Made by a program: the position numbers and the translations under genes. Of a DNA stretch of 64,000 nt, positions 24,943-33,212 are shown piece after piece. The notes beneath the pieces were generated by a model that was not told the origin of the DNA, ran no database searches, and saw only the letters and a list, made by a program, of their open reading frames with translations. The stretch lies in assembly GCF_002161085.1 (NCBI RefSeq), contig NZ_NFLU01000002.1, positions 1 to 64,000 of the forward strand, written 5' to 3'. Every line of letters begins with the position of its first letter. Position 1 is the stretch's first letter. This DNA is from Flavonifractor sp. An112 (GTDB lineage Bacteria > Bacillota > Clostridia > Oscillospirales > Oscillospiraceae).

Positions 24943-25389
24943 TTATCCCTCCAGATTCTGCGCCAGCCGGAGGGCCAGATTGGCCGCCGCCTGGTCCACT
25001 ACTGTCTCCGGATCCACTCCGGCATACATCTGCCTGGCCGGTACCTGGGCCTTGCGGATGCGGGGTGTGTACCGCTTGGCCTTACCGCCGGGCGGCCTGA
25101 TTTTGTGGCCTGACTCGATGGCGTTGGTCACTGCGCCAACGGCCAATCCGTAATCATCCACCGTGTTTTCCGCCGGGTGGACGGCCACGTAGCCGCCCCC
25201 AGATCCCAGGTGGACGTGCTGCCACCGCTGCACCTTGCCGGTACCACCGATCCTTGAGCGCACCTGCGCCAGCATCTGCTGCCCCAGCTCCGCCAGAGCA
25301 TCCCGCTTGATCTCTGGCGTCTGGGCCATGGCCTGGGCCAGATCCTGGTCCAGCCGCTCCAGGTCTCTCATGTCCATCTGCACTGGCAT
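24943..25389 (-). CDS. HK97 gp10-like neck/tail protein (XkdI-like)
   Basis: 148 residues. LAELGQQMLAQVRSRIGGTG, then HPAENTVDDYGLAVGAVTNA with IESGH, and a basic RPPGGKAKRYTPRIRK segment are characteristic of HK97_gp10 family members that sit at the head-tail joint. Gene order connector-adaptor-gp10-terminator is conserved. Confidence 0.85.
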   Translation of the reverse strand: MPVQMDMRDLERLDQDLAQAMAQTPEIKRDALAELGQQMLAQVRSRIGGTGKVQRWQHVHLGSGGGYVAVHPAENTVDDYGLAVGAVTNAIESGHKIRPPGGKAKRYTPRIRKAQVPARQMYAGVDPETVVDQAAANLALRLAQNLEG

Positions 25390-25953
25390 TTACAGATCCT
25401 CCGTGCGCACGATCTCATATTCGTTCTTGTACGGGTCCAGGGTGTGGGCCACCTGCACCTCGTAATTGGTCCCTGCTACCGCCACCAGGCCGCCCCGCTG
25501 GAGCACGATCCCCTTGGGGGTCACCAGCACATAGGTCAGCTGGTTCACGGAGTAGGGCTCCGGCTGGTCCCATTTGGCGTACTTCTCTGTGAGTACGCCG
25601 GGGAACCTGGTCCCATCCCCTCTCTCGTCAGCATCCGCCCGGCACTCCACCAGCTCCACCAGGGCCGCCGCCACATCCAGGTGGTTGCGGTCCCGGTAGG
25701 TGACGGAGGTCAAAAACAGGTGCTGCCCCTTCCAGCGCAGTGCGTTGTGGAGGGTGAGGGGCTGGGTGCGCAGCACGATGGCGGCGTCCCTGGCCCCCAC
25801 GCCCACCTTGCTGAAAAGGTTGGTCTTGGCGGTCTGCTCCACCTGGCCCCAGGCTCGGCGGACGGCCACCCACTCCCACAGCCCGGCGGAGGTCTCCCGC
25901 AGCTCCAGCACCTCCAGGTGCTGGTCCAGCTTGCCCGCTCCGATGTATGACAT
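25390..25953 (-). CDS. Head-tail adaptor / head closure protein (gp16-like)
   Basis: 187 residues. The beginning GAGKLDQHLEVLELRETSAG and the RRAWGQVEQTAKTNLFSKVG stretch match SPP1 gp16-type head-closure proteins. The C-terminal 60 residues (YVLVTPKGIVLQRGGLVAVA) look like an added beta domain, making it longer than the usual 110 residues. It adjoins the gp6-like connector. Confidence 0.75.
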   Translation of the reverse strand: MSYIGAGKLDQHLEVLELRETSAGLWEWVAVRRAWGQVEQTAKTNLFSKVGVGARDAAIVLRTQPLTLHNALRWKGQHLFLTSVTYRDRNHLDVAAALVELVECRADADERGDGTRFPGVLTEKYAKWDQPEPYSVNQLTYVLVTPKGIVLQRGGLVAVAGTNYEVQVAHTLDPYKNEYEIVRTEDL

Positions 25954-25956
25954 GGG

Positions 25957-26265
25957 TCAGGCCCCCTCTCTCGGCTCGGTCAGCTTGAGCTGGGTAATGA
26001 GCCGCCGGAAGGCGGGGTTATCCTGGATGGCCCCCGCCACCTCGGCGTCCCGCAGGTCGAAGTCCCGCAGCACCATGAAGTTCACCGCCAGGTCGTACTG
26101 GGCCCGCCGGGGCGTGCCCTCCGGGGGCAGGGAGACCCCCGCCCCCTCCAGATAGCCCACCGCCGCATCGTACAGAGTCTCCAGGGTGAGCAGCTCCTCC
26201 GCCGTCGGCTCCTCAATGCGGCAATAGGCCAGCAGCCCGGCCTGCCGCTCATCGGTCAGCGCCAT
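25957..26265 (-). CDS. Head-tail connector, HK97 gp6-like
   Basis: 102 residues from MALTDERQAG (ATG 26265); an in-frame ATG lies three codons earlier. All-helical, with LLTLETLYDAAVGYLEGAGV and YDLAVNFMVLRDFD, the pattern of gp6-like connectors that form a ring below the portal. Its start overlaps the stop of the SH3-like gene. Confidence 0.85.
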   Translation of the reverse strand: MALTDERQAGLLAYCRIEEPTAEELLTLETLYDAAVGYLEGAGVSLPPEGTPRRAQYDLAVNFMVLRDFDLRDAEVAGAIQDNPAFRRLITQLKLTEPREGA

Positions 26266-26267
26266 GA

Positions 26268-26585
26268 TCAGCAACCAATCTGTACCAGGTACTGACCATT
26301 GACAAAGCCGTTTACCCCATCAATAGTGACGGGGAACCACACACCAGTGCCATCAGCTACCCACTCCAAAGGATCAATCAGGAGCGCCGTTCCTGCCGGG
26401 AGAACCTGCAGAACCGGCGAATGCATACCAGGCGCCTTCCGCAGGTTCAATCCGCTGCAAAATGCCACCCGGCACATCTGACCGGCAGAAAGAGAACCCT
26501 CCTCCACAGGCAGGTTAAACTGTACGGCTTCCTCCGCATCCTGATTGCAGGTTGCCGCTACTTCGTCTTTCTTCTTGTCGCTCAT
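26268..26585 (-). CDS. SH3b-domain protein in capsid module
   Basis: 105 residues. A low-complexity acidic N-terminus (1-40), then a bacterial SH3 domain: LNLRKAPGMHSPVLQVLPAG, PLEWVADGTGVWFPVTI, GVNGFVNGQYLV. It has no signal peptide or catalytic domain. It lies between major capsid and connector, where phages often keep head-decoration genes. A head-fibre or decoration role is inferred; the SH3b could bind wall polymers. Confidence 0.75.
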   Translation of the reverse strand: MSDKKKDEVAATCNQDAEEAVQFNLPVEEGSLSAGQMCRVAFCSGLNLRKAPGMHSPVLQVLPAGTALLIDPLEWVADGTGVWFPVTIDGVNGFVNGQYLVQIGC

Positions 26586-26597
26586 TGCAATTCCTCC

Positions 26598-27779
26598 TTA
26601 GCCTGCCGCGGCGGCGGTGTCGATATACCCGTTCACCCAGGCCTCAGTGTCCCAGGAGGTACAGTCGTCCCGCAGGCTGCCCCGCCAGATGGTCAGATCC
26701 TGCTCAAAGGCGTTGAGCTCGCCCACGGAAGCCACGTCGCTGACCTTGATGGTGAACTGGCGGCGGTCCCAGTAGGCGATGCCTTCCATCAGGTCACCCA
26801 GGATCATGGGGATCTTGGTGCCGGTGCTGGGCATGGTATCGTTGTCGTAGGTCTTCACCGGCAGAATGTAGGGACCCACACACAGCTGGAGCTGCTTGGG
26901 CTCAGCGGGGTTGGGGGTCAGCAGCTGCCGGCCGTTGGCGTCCTTCAGGGTGCCCAGCCAGAGCAGGCCGTCGTCGTTGGTGAGCAGCTTGCTGGTGGCC
27001 CGGAAGGTGGAGCCCAGGCCCACCCAGGCCTTCAGGATGCCGTCCAGATCGGTCAGATCAGTGGAATCGTTGGTGGCCACGATGGTCATGATCTCCTTGT
27101 TGGCGGTGACCCGGGCCTCATCGCCCAGCCATTCCTCGGCCACGGCGGCGATGTTGCTGTCACTGTCCTCCATCAGCTCGTTGGTGACGGGCAGATAGCC
27201 GCCCCGCTTCTCGATGTCATAGCTGACAGTGGTGAACTGGGGAGTGGCCGCCTTGCCGTACTTGGCGGCCTCGGCCACGGTGGAAAAACCGGTGTGCTGG
27301 CCTCGCTTCTTGAGGGTGCGGCGGCCGGACTTGGTGGTTACGGGGATCACACGCACCTCGCTGAGCAGGCTCTCCTTGCTGTCACGCAGGCTGATGATCC
27401 GGGTCACGATATCCTGGGGCACGGCGTAACCGCCGTCGGCATCCACACCCTCCTGCATCATGTCACCGGCAGCCTTGGCCACCCGGAAGCCGCTGCGGGC
27501 GGCGTCGGCAAAGCTCTTCACCGCCTTGGCGTAGCCGTCCTCCTGCCCCTGCTGCTCCAGACCAGGGCCGCCGGAGGTACCGGGCTCCTGTCCGGCAAAG
27601 CGCTCCTGCTCCCGGAGCAGCTTCTCCACACTCTCGATCTGGGCGTTATAGCCCTTGACCTCGGCCAGCTTGGCCTCATACTCCTCCATGTTCCCGGCAT
27701 CCAGGGCGGCGTCCGCCGCCTCCAGCACCTGGTTGCGGGCATCCTTCAGGGTGTACAGCTTCTGCTTGTCAATTTTCAT
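26598..27779 (-). CDS. Major capsid protein, HK97 fold
   Basis: 393 residues from ATG 27779 (GGAGGG upstream). Residues 1-100 are a coiled-coil delta domain that the protease should remove (LKDARNQVLEAADAALDAGN). The mature shell domain follows: DADGGYAVPQDIVTRIISLR, VTTKSGRRTLKKRG, KRGGYLPVTNELMEDSDSNI, GDLMEGIAYWDRRQFTIKVS. This layout is standard for HK97-type capsids with a fused scaffold. Confidence 0.95.
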   Translation of the reverse strand: MKIDKQKLYTLKDARNQVLEAADAALDAGNMEEYEAKLAEVKGYNAQIESVEKLLREQERFAGQEPGTSGGPGLEQQGQEDGYAKAVKSFADAARSGFRVAKAAGDMMQEGVDADGGYAVPQDIVTRIISLRDSKESLLSEVRVIPVTTKSGRRTLKKRGQHTGFSTVAEAAKYGKAATPQFTTVSYDIEKRGGYLPVTNELMEDSDSNIAAVAEEWLGDEARVTANKEIMTIVATNDSTDLTDLDGILKAWVGLGSTFRATSKLLTNDDGLLWLGTLKDANGRQLLTPNPAEPKQLQLCVGPYILPVKTYDNDTMPSTGTKIPMILGDLMEGIAYWDRRQFTIKVSDVASVGELNAFEQDLTIWRGSLRDDCTSWDTEAWVNGYIDTAAAAG

Positions 27780-27798
27780 GTAGATTCCCTCCATATCC

Positions 27799-28461
27799 TC
27801 AAAATCTTGCTTTCTCCAATTCCAGCCGGGCCCTGGCCTGCTGGATCAATTGGGCTTTATCTGATTCCTGGGGCTGGCGCAGAGCCTTGACCACGCCGGC
27901 CTTCCGCTGGGCAGGTACCGCCACAAAGGACCACTCATAGGCGTCGGCAGGCTCCTCCAGGTTGAAGAAGCACAGCTGCCCGTCATAGACCTGTCCCCGC
28001 CGGTGGCCGCAGCTGCCCGCCACGCTCCCGCAGATGGAGCAGGTGGAGCGATTCACGGCGCAGCCCACGCTGATCTCCTTCTTGATGCCGCCCTCGATCT
28101 CAGCGATCAGGTCCCGATTGGCCTCGGTGCGCACCATGTAGGCATAGCCCTTCAGCCAGCAGGCGGAGTCCCCCGCCTCTGTGGTCTGGCCCGGTTCCTC
28201 CACCACCTCGGTTTTATAGAGCCGTGCGGTCTGCCCCTGGGCCGACCACTGATGGTCAAAGATGCCGCTTTTGCCCACGAAGAGCTTAGCCAACTCCACC
28301 AGGCTGGCCCGGGGGAACCGCTCATAGTCCCGGTCCACCTCGTTGTCGCACAGCCGCACCGCAAAGGTGTAGATCTGATCCTCCGTCAGCTGGGCCTTGG
28401 CCAAAGCGTTGATGGCATCCAGATCCGACGGGGTCAGGGGCGTTTTCACAATGGTTTCCAT
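27799..28461 (-). CDS. Prohead maturation protease with Cys-rich insert
   Basis: 220 residues. HK97 protease fold: DNEVDRDYERFP, the catalytic His in GIFDHQWSAQG, and Ser in IKKEISVGCAV. Directly after it is STCSICGSVAGSCGHRRGQV, a four-ligand Cys/His cluster that probably binds zinc. It ends with the family-typical AYEWSFVAVPAQRKAGVVKA. It processes the capsid delta domain. Adjacent to portal and capsid as expected. Confidence 0.9.
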   Translation of the reverse strand: METIVKTPLTPSDLDAINALAKAQLTEDQIYTFAVRLCDNEVDRDYERFPRASLVELAKLFVGKSGIFDHQWSAQGQTARLYKTEVVEEPGQTTEAGDSACWLKGYAYMVRTEANRDLIAEIEGGIKKEISVGCAVNRSTCSICGSVAGSCGHRRGQVYDGQLCFFNLEEPADAYEWSFVAVPAQRKAGVVKALRQPQESDKAQLIQQARARLELEKARF

Positions 28462-28462
28462 C

Positions 28463-29758
28463 TCATTCTCCTTCCGGGGCCTGTCCGCCCAAGGCCCGAA
28501 TGATACTCAGTGCATCCCAGTTTGCCAGGGGGCCATAGTTCCAACTGGCATACCGGCTGTCCCCACCGGGCACGTCCGGCAGATCTTCCAGGGCACGGAT
28601 GTCATTGACGCTGTATACGCCTGCCTCCCGCATCCCCTTGTACAGCGCGGTCTGGGCAGCCGTGTCGCCCCGCAGCAAACCCTTCAGCTCCCGCCGGATG
28701 CGCAGCCCGTCGGTCCGCTCCCGGGGAAGGAGCAGCTTGTAGCTGTCCTCCTGCTCCCGCTGGATGACCAGGGGCTGGAGAGTGAACCGGGTGAACTCAA
28801 TGGCGTTCTGTTCGTTGGAGGAATAGGCCTGCTTGCCGGCGTACACCATGTGCAGGGGCGTACCGAAGAACCTGCACACATCGGCCACCCGGATGTCCTC
28901 GCTCTCCACGAACTGGGCGTCGGAGTTGCTGACGGAAAGGGCCTGATACTTGAGCCCGTTGTCCATAACGGCTACCCGGAACCCATTGCCCGGACCGTTG
29001 TGGATCTTCTCCCACTCCCGGCGGATGAGTTCCTTTTTTCCGATTTTCTCGGTGGAGCCGTCGCTCCTTGTGACCGTCACTTCTCCGCCGATATCGGTAT
29101 CAGTGGTCAGCACGCCGGAGGGCCGCCCTCCGTTCTGGTACATGGCCCTCTGATACTCCTGAGCCGCCAGGCCCGTCTGGATAGTCAGGGCCGCCCTGTG
29201 CAGGATGGAGATGCCCTCGATGCCGTCCAGGGAGTAGGCCTTGTAGTGGAGCACATCGGCGGGCGAAAGGCGGAACATCTGCCCGGTCCTGGGGTTGGTG
29301 TAGATGTACCAGAGGGAGCTATCCAGAGCCACGTATGGGGTCACATGGTCTGGCTGCAGGGGAATCAGCTCCACCGGGTACCCCGTCCTGGGGTCCCGGT
29401 TGATCCAGGCATAGGCGTTGCCCCGCAGGTCCAGATTGACCTGCATGAGCCGCTCATAGTCAAACCGGGTCATGGCCTCATTGGGCCGTCCCCACAGCAC
29501 CCCGGCCAGCCGGTGGTCCCGCAGGCGCTCCTTGGTGGACTCCCGCATGAGATAGACCGGCAGGGCCGCAATGGTGCAGCTGCGCACCTCCACGCACCGG
29601 TTCACCGTGGACAGCTTCATGGCCCGGTCCCGGCTCAGGCTGATGTTCTCCACGTCCAGGAAGCCGTCCGGCCCGTAGACTGCGGAGGATGTCAGCACGC
29701 CGCCCAGAGCGGCGCCGGGGCCGCTTGCCGCCTTACGAATACCGCGCAGGATGCTCAC
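28463..29758 (-). CDS. Portal protein, HK97 type
   Basis: 431 residues. Motifs: STVNRCVEVRSCTIAALPVY, LAGVLWGRPNEAMTRFDYER, LRGNAYAWINRD, DVLHYKAYSLDGIEGISILH, VADVCRFFGTPLHMVYAGKQ. These are diagnostic of the phage_portal family that forms the dodecameric DNA gate. It overlaps the preceding small membrane gene by 4 bp. Confidence 0.95.
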   Translation of the reverse strand: MSILRGIRKAASGPGAALGGVLTSSAVYGPDGFLDVENISLSRDRAMKLSTVNRCVEVRSCTIAALPVYLMRESTKERLRDHRLAGVLWGRPNEAMTRFDYERLMQVNLDLRGNAYAWINRDPRTGYPVELIPLQPDHVTPYVALDSSLWYIYTNPRTGQMFRLSPADVLHYKAYSLDGIEGISILHRAALTIQTGLAAQEYQRAMYQNGGRPSGVLTTDTDIGGEVTVTRSDGSTEKIGKKELIRREWEKIHNGPGNGFRVAVMDNGLKYQALSVSNSDAQFVESEDIRVADVCRFFGTPLHMVYAGKQAYSSNEQNAIEFTRFTLQPLVIQREQEDSYKLLLPRERTDGLRIRRELKGLLRGDTAAQTALYKGMREAGVYSVNDIRALEDLPDVPGGDSRYASWNYGPLANWDALSIIRALGGQAPEGE

Positions 29759-29976
29759 TTGCCCTCACCTCCTCCGATGGTCGCCAGGATGCCGCCGAGG
29801 ATGGCCAGGACGCCCCCCGTGATCCATCCGGCGGGGGGATAGATGAGGGCCGCCCCCACGGTGAGGGCAACCGCCCCGCCGCACAGCAGCGCCCCGGCCC
29901 CCCATTTTTCCCAGGCCCCGGCTGCCAGCGCCAGGATACCGGGACGGTCTCTCTGCTTGATCTCGTTTGGTTCCAT
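29755..29976 (-). CDS. Small two-helix membrane protein
   Basis: 73 residues. Two hydrophobic segments: about 27-45 (WGAGALLCGGAVALTVGAAL) and about 50-68 (ITGGVLAILGGILATIGG), with short charged ends. It sits between terminase and portal. It resembles small inner-membrane proteins of phage head operons; function unknown. A second holin is possible but unsupported. Confidence 0.65.
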   Translation of the reverse strand: MEPNEIKQRDRPGILALAAGAWEKWGAGALLCGGAVALTVGAALIYPPAGWITGGVLAILGGILATIGGGEGK

Positions 29977-29985
29977 AGCTCCTCC

Positions 29986-31803
29986 TCAGAACGTGAAATT
30001 GCCCCGATCCAGGGCGGTGTTCAGATCCGTTACGTTCCGTTTCACCAGCACCCGGGCCAGCGCGTTCATGGCGGCGGCCACCGGGTCGATGCGCTCGGTG
30101 TCGTCCTTGTGGCGCTTGGACAGCTTCAGGTCTCCGTAGTTGTTCTGGATCTCAATGGCGTTCTGCAGGCACCACAGCACCAGCGGGCTCTCCTCCAGCA
30201 CCACCCGGTCCTGGAGCAGCAGCTCCCGGAAGGTCTTCACCGCCAGGTTCTGCCCTGCGCAGGTCTGGGCCACCTCCACGCAGAAGTCCTCCCGGTTCCG
30301 GTCCTCATTCATGCGGATGGCCAGGTCGGTGGCGTTGTGGCCATCGTAGTCCACCTCGTCCACCTTCCAGCCGTGGTCCCGCTCGCCCTGGCAGATCCAG
30401 TTGTACACATAGCTGTTGTCGGTCACATCGCCGGGGGTCAGGGTGCAGCAGCCGCCCTGGGCCCAGAACTTATAGGGCACCCGGTCGGTCTTCTCATGGC
30501 GGTCCGCCCCATTTTCCGGCATGAAGCCGTGCATTTTAATGCCGATGCGCCCATCCGGCAGGTCGAACACCGCCGCCGCGCCGGACAGGTCGATCCGCTT
30601 GCCCAAGTCAAACCCGCAGTGACAGCGGAGACCGTCGGTGAGGGCGGCAAACTCCGCCCGTGGCACCATGGCCCGCCTGGCCTTGGCCATACAGTTCTCA
30701 TCCAGGTAGTGGTTGACGCTGCCCACCTGCCACAGGCACATCCGGCGGGTGAGAAACTTGCGGATCTTGTTGGGATCGTTGGACGCATAGGCCGCATTGT
30801 GCTCGTCCCGGATCTGCTTGAGCAGGATCTCACTGTACGGGCTGGGATACCGCAGACAGGGGTTGGGCTTGGCCCAGACCGCCTCATTGTGGGGGTTGTC
30901 CCCCTCGTCCAGCTCCCGGATCATGACAAAGTAGCTCTCGTCGATGACCGTTGGGTCCTCCAGCACCCGCTTGGCGTACAGTTCCTCCTCATAGCAAGGC
31001 TTGCTACCGGCATCGTCGCCGGCGGTGGTAATCACGTCCAGCAGGGACTGGGCCCGCTTGCCGAAGGAGTTGGTGCCCAGATCGTAGATCTCCGAATTGG
31101 GGTGGGCATGGTACTCATCCACCACGAAGTAGGTGGGAGCGCCGCTGTCCTTGTTTTTGGTGTCCTTGGACAGGGCCCGCATAAAGCCGCCCCTGGTGCG
31201 GTGGACAATGGGATTGGACCGGGGAATGAGCAGACGCTTGGCAATGTTGGGGCTGGCAAGGGCGATCTTCTTGGCGTCGCCCAGCACCCGCATGGCCTGA
31301 CCCCGGTCCACGGCGGCACACTCCACTTCCGGCTCCTGCTCGAACTTGGCCAACTCAGGATGATAAGGCGGATAGATGGCATCGCCGCACATATGGTATA
31401 GACCCTGACAGGACTTCTCGCTGGACTTGTAGTTGCCCCGGGCCCGCTTGTTGTAGGTGTGGGTAAACCGCCGGGCGCCGGTGTCCTTATGGACCCAGCC
31501 GTAGGTGCAGCCCAGGTCGAACACCTGCCAGGGCTCCAGCCGGATGGGCTTGCCCGCGTCCACGCCTCGGACCTGGACGCACTGGCCAAACCACCGGATG
31601 ATCCGGTCGGCCCGGGTGGCATCGAACACATAGGGGAAGTTCTCCGTCCCCTGGCGTTTCAGGTCGTCCAGATGCCGCTGGCAAGCCAGGATCTCATACT
31701 TGCAGCACTGATCCCGGAGTCGGCCCTGAGTCACCTGCTTGGCATAGACCGAGACGGCGTGATGCAGACCTGACTGCCATCTAGTCCCCAAAGAGATCAC
31801 CAT
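29986..31803 (-). CDS. Terminase large subunit (HK97-like TerL)
   Basis: 605 residues. N-terminal ATPase: IIRWFGQCVQVRGVDAGKPI, then LEPWQVFDLGCTYGW (adenine/Q region), a degenerate Walker A RARGNYKSSEKS, Walker B TYFVVDEYHAH, and coupling motif VITTAGDDAG. C-terminal nuclease: CGFDLGKRIDLSGAAAVFD with the metal-binding Asp, and later VDEVDYDGHNAT and PVAAAMNALAR. It packages DNA through the portal. It overlaps the small subunit by 23 bp. Confidence 0.95.
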   Translation of the reverse strand: MVISLGTRWQSGLHHAVSVYAKQVTQGRLRDQCCKYEILACQRHLDDLKRQGTENFPYVFDATRADRIIRWFGQCVQVRGVDAGKPIRLEPWQVFDLGCTYGWVHKDTGARRFTHTYNKRARGNYKSSEKSCQGLYHMCGDAIYPPYHPELAKFEQEPEVECAAVDRGQAMRVLGDAKKIALASPNIAKRLLIPRSNPIVHRTRGGFMRALSKDTKNKDSGAPTYFVVDEYHAHPNSEIYDLGTNSFGKRAQSLLDVITTAGDDAGSKPCYEEELYAKRVLEDPTVIDESYFVMIRELDEGDNPHNEAVWAKPNPCLRYPSPYSEILLKQIRDEHNAAYASNDPNKIRKFLTRRMCLWQVGSVNHYLDENCMAKARRAMVPRAEFAALTDGLRCHCGFDLGKRIDLSGAAAVFDLPDGRIGIKMHGFMPENGADRHEKTDRVPYKFWAQGGCCTLTPGDVTDNSYVYNWICQGERDHGWKVDEVDYDGHNATDLAIRMNEDRNREDFCVEVAQTCAGQNLAVKTFRELLLQDRVVLEESPLVLWCLQNAIEIQNNYGDLKLSKRHKDDTERIDPVAAAMNALARVLVKRNVTDLNTALDRGNFTF

Positions 31804-32296
31804 CCGGATCAGCCCGGGCCTCTGCGGCAGCTTGAGCCCGTTTCTGGGCCAACCGCACCCGGCCGGATGGTGTGAGCCCCAGCTTCTCAGCGTACTGAAG
31901 GATATTCCGCTCCAGGGACTGCATCTTGCCGCTCACCGCGTCCAGCTTGGCCACGGCATCCGCCACCGCCTCTGGATCATCTTTGGCGTCCTTCAGCTGT
32001 TTGGTCGTCTGGGCCAACACCTTGCACTGGCTCTCATACCGGGCCAGCATGACGCAGTACACACCCAGGGCATCGCTGTCCAGATCGTCCAGGATCACCA
32101 GGCCGTCCATTCTCTCCAGCACCTTCCGCCAGTAGCGGGCGGCGATGGCGTTTTTGGTCATGATGGCCGGCTTTTCCATCCGGCTCTCCCGGCCCCGGTC
32201 AGGGATCACCCCCTCCTCAGCCTGTTCCCGGAGCTGCCGCTCCTCCACGGTCAAATTTTTGCTCATGTTGTCCAGCGCTTTGGGCGCCGTCGGCAT
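31781..32296 (-). CDS. Terminase small subunit, P27 family
   Basis: 171 residues from ATG 32296 (AGGAGG seven bases before). The central helical region NAIAARYWRKVLERMDGLVI, then LDSDALGVYCVMLARYESQC and GLTPSGRVRLAQ match the P27-like family that recognises the packaging site. The C-terminus is Ala-rich and acidic. It lies directly before terL. Confidence 0.88.
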   Translation of the reverse strand: MPTAPKALDNMSKNLTVEERQLREQAEEGVIPDRGRESRMEKPAIMTKNAIAARYWRKVLERMDGLVILDDLDSDALGVYCVMLARYESQCKVLAQTTKQLKDAKDDPEAVADAVAKLDAVSGKMQSLERNILQYAEKLGLTPSGRVRLAQKRAQAAAEARADPDGDLFGD

Positions 32297-32466
32297 GGTT
32301 TTCACCTCCTGTCCCCTGCCCACTGGGGCCAAAACCCTGATGGGGGAGATTTTCTCGCATTCGAGAGGCCGCGCGGTCTTGCAACGCGGTTGACATAACA
32401 TTTTCCGGGTGGGGCTGGGGTCGGCAAGCCAAGGGCTTGCCCCTGGGTGCGCACGGGCGGATACAC

Positions 32467-32490
32467 ACGCCCGCGCTCGGGTGCGGGCGT
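32467..32490. repeat. Hairpin in the terS-HNH gap, possible part of a cos region
   Basis: A perfect ACGCCCGC/GCGGGCGT stem (32467-32474 with 32483-32490) in the 222-bp non-coding stretch 32297-32518. In many HNH-encoding HK97-type phages the cos site is in this gap. No T-run follows, so it is probably not a terminator. Confidence 0.3.
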
Positions 32491-32518
32491 AGCTTCCCGA
32501 CGGACCTTGCCTTCAGAT

Positions 32519-32884
32519 TCAGCGGCTTTTCCGCCGCTCTGCTGCCTGCTCTCTGGCCGTCTTGCGATCGTGGCAGGACTTGCACAGGGATTGCAGGTTG
32601 GTCTTGTCGGTGAACTTGGCCCAGTCCCCCCGGTGGGGCTCCACATGGTCCACCACCGTGGCCCGGGTGCGGATGCCTCGCTTGGCACACTCCCGGCACC
32701 AGGGCTCCTGCAGGAGCTGGGTGGGCCGCAGGTCATCGGTCCAAATGGGCAGGCTGTACCAGGCGTGGTACTCTGCCGACTCCCTCCTGGCCGCCGGTCT
32801 GGGCTTGTGTTTGGGGCAGTAGCCCTCCCGGGTGAGGGCAGAGCACCCTGGGCGCCTGCATGGTCGGAGCGGCTTCATGGCCAC
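32519..32884 (-). CDS. HNH endonuclease (packaging-associated)
   Basis: 121 residues, GTG start nine bases after GGAGG. N-terminal CRRPGCSALTREGYCPKH zinc site, then the HNH motif: VVDHVEPHRGDWAKF, NLQSLCKSCHDRKT. HNH proteins next to the terminase in HK97-type phages work with TerL for cos cleavage. A typical component, so not a homing enzyme. Confidence 0.92.
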   Translation of the reverse strand: MAMKPLRPCRRPGCSALTREGYCPKHKPRPAARRESAEYHAWYSLPIWTDDLRPTQLLQEPWCRECAKRGIRTRATVVDHVEPHRGDWAKFTDKTNLQSLCKSCHDRKTAREQAAERRKSR

Positions 32885-32942
32885 GGGCTATCACCTCCGG
32901 GCAAAACAAAAAGCCAGAGCCCGACCACATCCCACGCTGGGA

Positions 32943-33149
32943 TCATGTCGGGCTCTGGCTCTCAAAGCACTGGCCTCTGTCGATGTCTACCGTCACGGTG
33001 CGCTTGCAGTTGCGACAGTAGACGATTAAGTTTTGCGCTGCCGTGTCCATCTCCACCCGGAGCAGACGCTTGCGGCAGCCGGGACAGATTAGCCATCCGT
33101 CCTTTACGATAAGTTTACCACATTCGCGAGTTGTTTTCAACTTTTTCAC
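32943..33149 (-). CDS. Small zinc-ribbon protein (Com-like)
   Basis: 68 residues. Two CxxC knuckles (ICPGCRKRLLRV and VYCRNCKRTV) 20 residues apart form a zinc ribbon like Mu Com or cysteine-rich KTR proteins, which bind RNA or DNA. Function in this phage is unknown. It precedes the HNH gene with its own start ATG at 33149. Confidence 0.75.
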   Translation of the reverse strand: MKKLKTTRECGKLIVKDGWLICPGCRKRLLRVEMDTAAQNLIVYCRNCKRTVTVDIDRGQCFESQSPT

Positions 33150-33212
33150 TCACTTTCTATGGGCTTTTTTACTTGTCGCACCCTGTTTCCAGATCGAATA
33201 AAGATGTAAAGG

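Noticed and set aside
23641-25113. 490-codon open frame on the plus strand
   Set aside because: Antisense to sheath and terminator genes, which have clear family motifs.
29755-29976. Second holin between terminase and portal
   Set aside because: Two short hydrophobic helices only; the lysis cassette at 10298-11522 already has a typical holin, so no specific evidence.
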